7,049 nucleotides of DNA from contig JAUVCL010000102.1 in assembly GCA_030595845.1 (NCBI GenBank), forward strand, positions 1 to 7,049. Direction: 5' to 3'. Position 1 is the stretch's first letter. Each line of letters opens with the position of its first letter. This document shows, piece by piece, positions 1 to 5,124 of this stretch. A program made the translations under genes and the position numbers. Under the pieces are notes generated by a model. It ran no database searches. It was not told the origin of the DNA and saw only the letters and a list, made by a program, of their open reading frames with translations. The stretch is from Campylobacterota bacterium (GTDB lineage Bacteria > Campylobacterota > Campylobacteria > Campylobacterales > Sulfurovaceae).

Positions 1-1384
1 ATGGAGTGCCTGATGATACAAAATTTTATTTTTTCGCATCATTTTCAGTAGTGCATCCAACCTTTCTACTGCTAATGACAAATACTTAGCATCCATACGT
101 GATGCCACGAACAAAGCCTTGATCATCATAGCATTCCATGCGGTATTGATCTTCTTATCTATAAAAGGGAAACTACGTTGGTCACTCACACTTTTTAAAT
201 AAGATTTTAACTGCCCCATTTTGGAAGGTACCTTGTCACTTGTAATGCGTGATAAAGAGGAGTCCCCATCCACATTACCGTCTTCTTCTATGCCTAAGTA
301 AGCTAAGGTTTCCTCTATCTCTTTAGCTTTCCATCCTTTATCCTTTAAAGCACTTTTTATCTCTCCATACTCATAAATAAAATACCCGCCCTCTTCACCG
401 TCGGAGTCGGCATCTGTTGCGGAGAAGTAAACATTTTCTTGCATAAAAACTTTTTCAATCTGCACGATGCTCTCATCTACTATTTTTTTATAAAGTGGAT
501 TATGTGTCATTTCATAAAGCTTTACATAGACGGGTATCAACTCGGCATTGGTATAGAGCATCTTCTCAAAATGAGGTGTATGCCATGCATAATCAGTGCT
601 ATATCTAAAAAAACCTCCTCCTATTTGGTCATATATACCACCTTCGGCCATGCTTTTAAGTGTAAATTCTGCCATCTCTAAGGCTTTTTTATTGGCTGTC
701 AAGATGTAACTATCCAATAAGAGTGCCAACTTGGATGCTTCAGGAAATTTAGGACGTGTAGCAAATCCACCATTGGTACTGTCATATTCTTTTGCTATGT
801 TTTCTACTGTTTTACTCACAAAACCCATACCAGGTTCTTTTTTAAGTGCCATTTTCTTATGGGTAATTTTATAGCTATTTATCACATCTCTAAATGATTT
901 ACTATCCTTTTGAAGTGCGACAAAAGAGGGAAGTAACTCCACCATTCCATCTACACCATAACCAATATCTTTAGGTATATAGGTAGTCAAATGAAAGACT
1001 TCTTGTTTGGAAGACATAAAAACACTCAAAGGCCACCCACCTCTTTTACCCTTCATTTGCATATAGAGTTTCTGATATTTTTTATCTATCTACTTTTATA
1101 GAAATAAAATCTTGATTGAGTAACTGGGCGATGTTAGTATCGGTAAAACTCTCTTCTTCCATCACATGACACCAGTGACAGGTACTGTATCCTACAGAAA
1201 GGAAAATGAGCTTATTCTCTTTTTTTGCTTTTTCAAATGCCTCTTTTCCCCAAGGATACCAATTCACAGGATTATGTGCATGTTGCTGTAAGTAAGGAGA
1301 ATCTTCTTTTATAAGTGCGTTAGTATGATTGTGTTCTGCAAACATACATATGGTAAAAAAATAAAGTACTAATATATATTTCAA
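1..1384 (-). pseudogene. YyaL/DUF255 thioredoxin-domain protein, frameshifted, 3' end off window
   Basis: Seen: from a TTG at 1384 the frame encodes a short signal peptide (MKYILVLYFFTICMFA, likely cut before EHNH). The DUF255 hallmarks follow: SPYLQQHAHNPVNWYPWG, then a thioredoxin-like CHWC at residues 69-72. The frame stops at 1082-1084 straight after KVDR. A second frame, open from 1089 to position 1 with no other stop, continues the same protein: IDKKYQKLYMQ, GGWPLSVF, FPEASKLA, GGIYDQIGGGFFRY, WHTPHFEKMLY and SATDADSDGEEGGYF. Family knowledge: the segment normally reads VDREERPDID. The join fits loss of 20 bases. TTG is preferred because AAAGGA lies 9 nt upstream; an in-frame GTG at 1426 would add residues encoded inside a repeat. 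The family pairs a thioredoxin fold with a six-hairpin-glycosidase-like C-terminal region, and its biochemical role is poorly known. Here it would be periplasmic. A sequencing or assembly error cannot be excluded. Confidence 0.85.
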
Positions 1385-1403
1385 AGTTCTATTTCCTTTA
1401 ATG

Positions 1404-1489
1404 GGAAGTGGCGACTTTGGTCCCACCTAAAATGACTACCAAGTTATACAAGATCATACTTATGAGGTGGGACTAAAGTCTCCACTTCC
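1404..1489. repeat. BIME-like inverted pair of GTGG-footed palindromes
   Basis: Two 25-bp arms (1404-1428 and 1465-1489) are reverse complements with two mismatches, around a 36-bp spacer. Each arm is itself a small palindrome: GTGG, one base, GACT-TT-(G/A)GTC, one base, CCAC. A GTGG foot next to an imperfect hairpin, present as two inverted copies, is the known layout of REP/BIME elements recognised by RAYT transposases. It sits 20 bp upstream of the TTG start of the YyaL-type gene and just upstream of the -10 of the zinc-finger gene, so it probably lies in the leader of the former. No RAYT gene is in the window; the assignment is by architecture only. Confidence 0.65.
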
Positions 1490-1500
1490 GAAGTTTCGTG

Positions 1501-1506
1501 TATAAT
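1501..1506 (+). promoter_or_regulatory. -10 box of the TraR/DksA-like gene
   Basis: A perfect TATAAT lies 67 bp upstream of the ATG at 1573. There is no convincing -35, as is common in this phylum; the -35 position falls on the right arm of the 1404-1489 repeat. Predicted start of transcription is near 1513. Confidence 0.5.
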
Positions 1507-1512
1507 AAATCC

Positions 1513-1518
1513 AATATA
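1513..1518 (-). promoter_or_regulatory. Possible extended -10 for the YyaL-type gene
   Basis: On the minus strand the sequence reads TGGTATATT, a TGn-extended -10 without a clear -35. Transcription would start near 1506 and run through the -10 of the opposite gene, so the two promoters would overlap and may exclude each other. Confidence 0.3.
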
Positions 1519-1542
1519 CCATAAAGTAATACACAATGAGAA

Positions 1543-1559
1543 GAGCTAAAGCTCACTAC
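1543..1559 (-). repeat. Possible single GTAG-footed REP-like unit
   Basis: On the minus strand GTAG (1556-1559) is followed by the palindrome GAGCT-TT-AGCTC (1543-1554). It lies in the leader of the zinc-finger gene, just before its GGGAGG ribosome site. The foot-plus-hairpin layout resembles the other elements in the window, but this one is short and unpaired. Confidence 0.35.
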
Positions 1560-1572
1560 AGGGAGGCACTAA

Positions 1573-1920
1573 ATGCCGAGTCTTACAAAAAAAGAGAAAA
1601 TAACACTAGAAGAAACTATTCAAACAGATATAACTACGCTCAAAGATCAAATACTTTCCCTCGAAGAAAAAACAAAACCAATAGCTCCAGACTGTTCTCT
1701 AGGTAGACTCACAAGACTCGAAGCAATGGGAGAACAAGATGTTGCCAACAAAGTACTGGACGAAGCAAGAGTAAGACTTACCCGACTAAACAATGCCCTG
1801 CAACGTATTGATAAACCTATGTTTGGTATTTGTATAGAGTGTGATGAAGATATTGGGTTTGGACGGATGAGTGTCCGTCCCGAAAGTGTGAGATGTGTGG
1901 CTTGTGCAAATAATCTGTAG
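1573..1920 (+). CDS. TraR/DksA-family C4 zinc-finger protein
   Basis: This 115-aa protein has the two-part layout of short TraR/DksA proteins: a helical hairpin (about residues 5-80) and a C-terminal zinc finger with C87-x2-C90 and C108-x2-C111. Family knowledge: such proteins enter the secondary channel of RNA polymerase and alter initiation, often together with ppGpp. The segment at the hairpin tip (GRLTRLEAM, 44-52) matches the RLxRxDAM-like segment of the short TraR/DksA subfamily. It does not match the DxxDxA tip of classical DksA, so I give no gene symbol. The ATG has a strong GGGAGG site six bases upstream. The stop codon TAG is part of the GTAG foot of the following repeat. The gene converges on the S24 repressor gene. 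Family membership is firm; the exact role is inferred. Confidence 0.9.
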   Translation: MPSLTKKEKITLEETIQTDITTLKDQILSLEEKTKPIAPDCSLGRLTRLEAMGEQDVANKVLDEARVRLTRLNNALQRIDKPMFGICIECDEDIGFGRMSVRPESVRCVACANNL

Positions 1921-1998
1921 GGTGTTGTACGATTCGGTATTTAGTGCCTCACTTGCACTGCATTTTAATGCTTGTGTCCTCTCAACACCTTACCCTAC
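1917..1998. repeat. GTAGGG...CCCTAC intergenic element supplying both convergent stops
   Basis: The 82-bp stretch begins GTAGGGTGTTG and ends with CAACACC-TTACCCTAC. The arms pair apart from a 5-base insertion in the right arm. An internal hairpin GCATT-TT-AATGC lies at 1960-1971. The TAG at 1918-1920 ends the zinc-finger gene, and the TAG read on the minus strand at 1995-1997 ends the repressor gene. It may act as a two-way terminator, but no T-tract follows either arm. Confidence 0.6.
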
Positions 1999-2648
1999 AA
2001 GCTCTCTATATTACCTACTACTTTCCCAATGATAGTCACGTCATCAGGATTTATTGCCTGCGGTGGATAGATATTGTTGTCAGATATAAGTTCTATCATG
2101 CCATCTACACGCTGATGAATCCGTTTAATAAATAACCCTCCTGCTGTTGAGGCAATGAAGATACCATTTTTATTAATATTGGTTTGTGTTCTATCTACAA
2201 AAACAATACTGCCATCTTGAAGTGTTGGCTCCATGGATTCTCCATCTACATGAATGGCTTCAAGCTCTGTGTTGCCCAACCCTACCATATTATGCATGAT
2301 CTTTTCATCCAGGGTGATGGTTTCAAAATCTTCATCAAAACCATAAGCACCCCCTCCTGCACTTGCACGGATATCAGTAAAATAGCGTACCTGAAAAAAT
2401 TTCTCTGTTTCTTCTTTTAACATATCAACAGCCTGATCAAAAAAGAGCCAATTCACAGAGATTTTCTTCAGTGCGCAAAACTCCAAGATCTCTTCATAAG
2501 GAATGGAGTTTCTTTTTTTCATCGTGGCAAATGTTGCTTGAGGAATGTTCAATGCAGTGGCAACATCTTTATCAAACACTTTTTTGCCTATCCTGCTTTC
2601 TGAGAGTACATCTTTCAGTTTTTCTATAATATCACCTAAAATTAACAT
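1995..2648 (-). CDS. CI/LexA-like self-cleaving repressor (HTH plus S24 peptidase)
   Basis: 217 aa. Residues ~5-70 form a phage CI-type helix-turn-helix (DVATALNIPQATFATMKKR, then IPYEEILEFCALKKISVNWLF). Residues ~88-217 are a LexA-like S24 domain. All self-cleavage parts are visible: an Ala97-Gly98 cleavage site in RASAGGG, nucleophile Ser138 in DGESMEP, and general base Lys175 in FIKRIH. The Ser-Lys spacing is 37, as in LexA. Family knowledge: such repressors bind operators as dimers and are inactivated when RecA-ssDNA filaments trigger self-cleavage; some members respond to other signals. The ATG has AGGGG five bases upstream. The gene diverges from a 37-aa ORF across a region holding a near-palindrome and a repeated core, so it probably represses both that ORF and itself. 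No phage genes are near. Whether it is a prophage relic or a resident regulator cannot be decided here. Confidence 0.92.
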   Translation of the reverse strand: MLILGDIIEKLKDVLSESRIGKKVFDKDVATALNIPQATFATMKKRNSIPYEEILEFCALKKISVNWLFFDQAVDMLKEETEKFFQVRYFTDIRASAGGGAYGFDEDFETITLDEKIMHNMVGLGNTELEAIHVDGESMEPTLQDGSIVFVDRTQTNINKNGIFIASTAGGLFIKRIHQRVDGMIELISDNNIYPPQAINPDDVTIIGKVVGNIESL

Positions 2649-2683
2649 TTTGACCCCTTTTTTTTTGCTAAAGCATTATCCAG

Positions 2684-2702
2684 GAAATCACTAAATGATT
2701 TC
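2684..2702. promoter_or_regulatory. Perfect inverted repeat in the repressor leader
   Basis: GAAATCA-CTAAA-TGATTTC: 7-bp perfect arms with a 5-base loop. It lies 36 bp upstream of the repressor ATG and downstream of its -10. It could be a leader RNA hairpin or a site for another regulator; it does not match the TTGACATA motif of the other sites in this region. Confidence 0.4.
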
Positions 2703-2724
2703 TCGGATGTCATATATATAAGTA

Positions 2725-2730
2725 ATTATA
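2725..2730 (-). promoter_or_regulatory. -10 box of the repressor gene
   Basis: A perfect TATAAT on the minus strand, giving a start near 2718 and a ~70-nt leader. The only -35-like sequence, TTGTCA (2751-2756), has a long 20-bp spacer and lies inside the 2743-2771 palindrome. This suggests autoregulation. Confidence 0.5.
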
Positions 2731-2742
2731 GTCTATTTTTCT

Positions 2743-2771
2743 TAAAAGTATGACAATTTGACATATTTTTA
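2743..2771. promoter_or_regulatory. Putative repressor operator O1
   Basis: The core TATGACAATTTGACATA (2749-2765) is an inverted repeat about T2757 with one mismatched pair. Dyad symmetry extends to 2743-2771 with one further mismatch. It covers the -35 of the plus-strand promoter and lies at about -39 relative to the predicted repressor start. A CI-type repressor dimer site is the natural reading; the sequence does not prove which protein binds. Confidence 0.55.
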
Positions 2772-2777
2772 TATAAT
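2750..2777 (+). promoter_or_regulatory. Promoter of the 37-aa ORF
   Basis: ATGACA (2750-2755, 5 of 6 matches to TTGACA), a 16-bp spacer and a perfect TATAAT (2772-2777). The predicted start is near 2784, with a leader of about 45 nt. Two recognisable hexamers at normal spacing are unusual for this AT-rich window. Confidence 0.55.
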
Positions 2778-2793
2778 AATATATTATTTATAT

Positions 2794-2809
2794 ACAATTT
2801 GACATATTT
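2794..2809. promoter_or_regulatory. Second copy of the operator core (O2)
   Basis: ACAATTTGACATATTT is an exact 16-bp repeat of 2753-2768, displaced by 41 bp, close to four helical turns. Its left half (TATACAA in place of TATGACAA) is less symmetric than O1. It covers roughly +10 to +25 of the predicted transcript, so O1 and O2 bracket the small-ORF promoter, as in cooperative repression. Confidence 0.5.
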
Positions 2810-2828
2810 AAAAACAAAAGGAAATAAA

Positions 2829-2942
2829 ATGGTTTACTCGAAAAATAAAGAATTATTAAGTTACGCGATCAAAATGGGATGTACCACAGCTGCAGAATTT
2901 GCGATGTTCCTCAAAGCAAGAGAATCTATCTTGGCACTGTAG
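2829..2942 (+). CDS. 37-aa small protein divergent from the S24 repressor
   Basis: Not recognised. The ORF begins at an ATG with AAAAGGA ending 6-7 bases upstream and ends at a TAG at 2940-2942 that belongs to the GTAG foot of the next repeat. The product starts MVYSKNKELLSYAIKMG and continues with CTTAAEFAMFLKARESI. It looks soluble and mostly helical, with one Cys (residue 18), no membrane segment and no signal peptide. Support for a real gene: a good promoter, a good ribosome site, exact bracketing by the putative operators, and placement of its stop on a repeat foot as for four other genes here. Against: it is very short and coding bias cannot be judged. It might be the main target of the repressor, for example a small stress effector, or a truncated remnant of a longer protein. 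Confidence 0.55.
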   Translation: MVYSKNKELLSYAIKMGCTTAAEFAMFLKARESILAL

Positions 2943-2999
2943 GGGCAAACCCCTGTGTTTGACTAGCTCATAGGGTGAACACAGGGGTTCACCCCTACA
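2938..2999. repeat. BIME-like element with 22-bp arms, likely terminator
   Basis: Arms 2938-2959 and 2978-2999 pair with two mismatches around an 18-base spacer. On the minus strand the right half reads GTAG followed by GGGTGAA, CCCCTGTG, TTCACCC: a GTAG foot plus a perfect 7-bp hairpin. The left half is a decayed copy (GTAG, GGGCAAA, CCCCTGTG, TTTGACT). It separates the convergent small ORF (stop inside the left foot) and moeA (stop 2 bp beyond the right arm). A stem this strong should slow or stop polymerase, but there is no T-tract. Confidence 0.7.
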
Positions 3000-3001
3000 T
3001 A

Positions 3002-4201
3002 TTAGCCAAAAAGTAAAATGTTTACCTCATCACCAACGGCTTTAGACGTATCATCTTCTGAAGTCTCAAGTAATGCAACATTGCCAAGCATGTTGGTAAG
3101 TATCGCAGAGGAACCAACCTTTTTACCGTTGAAGTCAACATAATACTCTCCGTGTAAGAGAGAAGCATTACATGCTGTAAACTCCGCTTTTTTAGCACGT
3201 TTGATAAAAGGTTCTTTGAGTGTTGCTTTTACTTTCTGTAACGAAGATTTTCCGTATTGCAACTTTTCTATAAGCGGCACAAGATAAAGCAATGCCGTAA
3301 CTGTAGACGAGTACGCAAATCCTGGAAGTCCTATGATGAACTTATCATCTTTGCGTGCTACCATAATGTACTGTCCTGGTTTCACACGCACACCTTTAAA
3401 CACTACATCACAGCCAAGCTCTACGATGACATCTTTTACAAAATCAAAGTCACCTACGCTCACCCCACCGGTTGTGACCACAATATCACTTTTATCCAAG
3501 GCAGCACTTACTTCTTTGGTAATATTCTCTTTGTCATCTTTGATGCACCCAAGTTGCATAGGGATACCATCATATTTTTGCACAATGGCTTCTAAGATAT
3601 AGTTATTTGAAGAACGTATTTGAGAGTCATTTGTTTGCTCTTGTCCTAATTCTAAAAGTTCAGATCCCGTAGAGAGTATGGCAACAGTTGGCTTTTCATA
3701 GACAAGAACATTTGCAATATTCAAAGATGCCATCACACCTATTTGAGGGAAGTCTATCTTTGTACCTTTTGGTATAAGTAATTGTCCCTTCGCATAGTTT
3801 TCCCCTACTTCACGTACAGAAAACCCTTGTGGTACCTCTTCTTTAATGATGATCTCATCTCCAGATACCTCTACATTCTCTATGGGGATAAGAGTATCCG
3901 CACCATGAGGCATGAGTGAGCCTGTAAATGTTTTAATACATGTACCGCCTATAACCTCTTGTTTCAAAGCAGATCCAGCAGGGTTAATGCTTCCAACTTT
4001 CAATGTACCCAATGTCATATCTTCATGAATAATGGCATACCCATCCATCGCAGAGGTCGGATACTCAGGAGAGTTATGATCTGCAACCACATCTTCAGCC
4101 AGTACATACCCTAGGGCATCAACCAAATAAAGTTTTTTTGTTTTATAACTGTTTATTTCAAGATTGTTTATCATCTCTATTGATTCATTAAAATGTATCA
4201 T
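3002..4201 (-). CDS. moeA: Molybdopterin molybdenumtransferase MoeA
   Basis: 399 aa, the usual MoeA length. MoeA inserts molybdate into adenylylated molybdopterin, the last common step of molybdenum cofactor synthesis, in the cytoplasm. Seen in order: PTSAMDGYA (49-57), the MoeA N-domain signature; GSLMPHGADTLIPIENV (94-110); the MoCF-fold motifs STGSEL (177-182) and TTGGVSVGDFDF (243-254); KGVRVKPGQ (269-277); GLPG (291-294); and the C-terminal beta domain to residue 399. By alignment E181 and D253 correspond to the acidic residues around the active site. GLPG is followed by FAYSS rather than the common NPVS. The ATG at 4201 has AAGGA nine bases upstream. It follows moaD and moaE on the same strand but is separated from moaE by 101 bp holding a repeat, so co-transcription is likely but not assured. 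Confidence 0.96.
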   Translation of the reverse strand: MIHFNESIEMINNLEINSYKTKKLYLVDALGYVLAEDVVADHNSPEYPTSAMDGYAIIHEDMTLGTLKVGSINPAGSALKQEVIGGTCIKTFTGSLMPHGADTLIPIENVEVSGDEIIIKEEVPQGFSVREVGENYAKGQLLIPKGTKIDFPQIGVMASLNIANVLVYEKPTVAILSTGSELLELGQEQTNDSQIRSSNNYILEAIVQKYDGIPMQLGCIKDDKENITKEVSAALDKSDIVVTTGGVSVGDFDFVKDVIVELGCDVVFKGVRVKPGQYIMVARKDDKFIIGLPGFAYSSTVTALLYLVPLIEKLQYGKSSLQKVKATLKEPFIKRAKKAEFTACNASLLHGEYYVDFNGKKVGSSAILTNMLGNVALLETSEDDTSKAVGDEVNILLFG

Positions 4202-4220
4202 TTAAAAAGTTCCTTTTAGC

Positions 4221-4296
4221 GTAGGGTGCGTTTGCTAACGCACCTTTAATGTTTGTTCTATATATAATTATCGGTGTGCTAGTAATCATACCCTAC
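4221..4296. repeat. BIME-like element inside the moaE-moeA gap
   Basis: Left unit on the plus strand: GTAG then GGTGCGTT-TGCT-AACGCACC (4225-4244), a perfect 8-bp stem with a 4-base loop. Right unit on the minus strand: GTAG then GGTATG...CACACC, with one mismatch. The outer GTAGGG (4221-4226) and CCCTAC (4291-4296) are inverted. This is the clearest GTAG-plus-hairpin unit in the window. Lying within a likely operon, it could reduce moeA expression relative to moaDE or stabilise the upstream transcript. Confidence 0.7.
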
Positions 4297-4302
4297 ATCA
4301 GG

Positions 4303-4737
4303 TTATGCAAGTAATCCTGACCCATTCATGGGGGTGCTTCTATCTGCCGCATAAATGCGTTCACCATTTTTCACATCATATTTCCATATAGGTGCATTCG
4401 CTTTGAAGTCTTCTACAAACGCATCTATGAGTTCCAAGGCAACACGACGTTTAGGTGAAAATACCGCTGAAACATACGAAGAGGTATGCACGGGCACATC
4501 ACCAATGGCATGTGCCATTTTCACCACTGCACCCAATGCTCTGGCTTTTTCCTGCCACCCATCAAACCATTTTTGTAATACCGGTTCATAGATGTCAAAA
4601 CTAAGCGCCTCGATGTCATCTTCTGCACGTATAGTTCCTACAAAAGGGATATACGCACCATAGTTTGACTTTGCCTGTTCATCCAGCCATCTGCCAAATA
4701 TCTCTTTTGTATCTAGTGGACCATTATAAAGCTCCAC
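4303..4737 (-). CDS. moaE: Molybdopterin synthase catalytic subunit MoaE
   Basis: 144 aa, near the usual 140-150. MoaE pairs with MoaD to transfer two sulfurs onto precursor Z (cPMP), giving molybdopterin. Seen: GAYIPFVGTIR (27-37), the N-terminal signature with Arg37; SFDIYEPV (46-53); HAIGDVPV (76-83), where many homologues have HRxG; the SPKRRVALELIDAFVEDFK core (94-112); and NAPIWKYDVK (114-123), which holds the catalytic Lys119. The start is GTG at 4737, three bases after the moaD stop, so the two subunits should be made in step by translational coupling. No good separate ribosome site is visible besides the G-rich end of moaD. Confidence 0.95.
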   Translation of the reverse strand: MELYNGPLDTKEIFGRWLDEQAKSNYGAYIPFVGTIRAEDDIEALSFDIYEPVLQKWFDGWQEKARALGAVVKMAHAIGDVPVHTSSYVSAVFSPKRRVALELIDAFVEDFKANAPIWKYDVKNGERIYAADRSTPMNGSGLLA

Positions 4738-4740
4738 TGC

Positions 4741-4962
4741 CTAACCACCACACACAGGAGGCAAGATAGAAACCCTATCCCCATCTTTAAGCGCAGTTGT
4801 TAGATCATTGACCATAGTGTCATTTAGCGCTACAGCACATTTGTCTAACCACTCTGTCAACGTCTTATCTTCTTTTAACTTTGCAGATACATCTGCCAAC
4901 GTCTTTGCTTCCATCTCCATAGGTGCTTTACCTATAGGACCTAAAAATTCTACTTTTATCAT
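4741..4962 (-). CDS. moaD: Molybdopterin synthase sulfur carrier subunit MoaD
   Basis: 73 aa with a ubiquitin-like (ThiS/MoaD) fold. Seen: N-terminal beta strand MIKVEFLGPIG, ALNDTMVND in the middle, the GDRVSILPPVCGG end, and the obligatory terminal Gly72-Gly73 that is adenylylated by MoeB and turned into a thiocarboxylate. The ATG has GAGGAG eight bases upstream. It is the first gene of the moaD-moaE-moeA run. Its upstream region holds a 16-bp palindrome and a hairpin, so this is the likely control point of the group. The C before GG is unusual (A is common), but the GG itself is intact. Confidence 0.95.
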   Translation of the reverse strand: MIKVEFLGPIGKAPMEMEAKTLADVSAKLKEDKTLTEWLDKCAVALNDTMVNDLTTALKDGDRVSILPPVCGG

Positions 4963-4982
4963 GAAAAAAACTCCTCTTCCAA

Positions 4983-4998
4983 ATGTGACTAGTCACAT
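4983..4998. promoter_or_regulatory. 16-bp perfect palindrome upstream of moaD
   Basis: ATGTGACTAGTCACAT is a perfect palindrome centred 28 bp upstream of the moaD ATG. Its TGTGA-N4-TCACA form has CRP-like half-sites with FNR-like spacing, so a Crp/Fnr-family regulator is one guess. Its position so near the start codon suits repression better than activation. With no loop it would make a poor RNA hairpin, which favours a DNA site. Confidence 0.45.
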
Positions 4999-5022
4999 GA
5001 GCTCTTTGCTGAAAAGAACTCA
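4998..5022 (-). promoter_or_regulatory. Possible leader hairpin of moaD
   Basis: On the minus strand TGAGTTCTTT, a 5-base loop and AAAGAGCTCA pair over ten positions, one of them a G-U wobble. The same stretch on the plus strand would have a C-A mismatch, so the fold favours the moaD sense strand. It directly abuts the 16-bp palindrome. No known riboswitch class is recognised. Confidence 0.35.
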
Positions 5023-5030
5023 GTGTTAGC

Positions 5031-5053
5031 GTAGTTTTATCGGGCTTAGCTCG
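5031..5053 (+). repeat. Possible degenerate GTAG-footed hairpin
   Basis: GTAG (5031-5034) is followed, seven bases later, by CGGGCTTAGCTCG (5041-5053), a hairpin with one G-T pair. It resembles the 1543-1559 unit (GAGCTTTAGCTC), but the foot and stem are separated. Weak evidence. Confidence 0.25.
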
Positions 5054-5098
5054 AAAAACGTTCTATTAATAGTTAACGCGATTATAAATCTTGTTTGG

Positions 5099-5104
5099 TA
5101 TAAT
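5099..5104 (+). promoter_or_regulatory. -10 box of mqnA
   Basis: TATAAT with a predicted start near 5111, giving a leader of only ~14 nt before the ATG at 5125. No convincing -35 is visible. Confidence 0.5.
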
Positions 5105-5124
5105 CATGCTTAAAAAGGGTGGGT

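Noticed and set aside
439..681. 80-aa open frame on the plus strand
   Set aside because: It is antisense to the continuous YyaL-type frame, which has clear family motifs.
1861..1880. 7-bp perfect inverted repeat GGACGGA...TCCGTCC
   Set aside because: It lies inside the zinc-finger coding region over conserved codons; no foot, pairing partner or T-tract is present, so chance is more likely.
2753..2809. Two 16-bp direct repeats as the start of a CRISPR array
   Set aside because: There are only two copies, the 25-bp spacer holds a promoter -10, and there are no cas genes; operator copies explain them better.
3257..3602. Overlapping open frames of 112 and 89 aa on the plus strand
   Set aside because: Both are antisense shadows of moeA, with no domain features.
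4983..4998. Classical CRP activator site
   Set aside because: The half-sites are spaced by four, not six, bases, and the site is too near the start codon for standard activation.
4963..5030. Molybdenum-cofactor riboswitch upstream of moaD
   Set aside because: Only one simple hairpin is visible, without the multi-stem layout of that class.
5119..5124. GTG at 5119 as the mqnA start
   Set aside because: It would leave no ribosome site upstream; the AAGGG motif overlapping it is correctly placed for the ATG at 5125.
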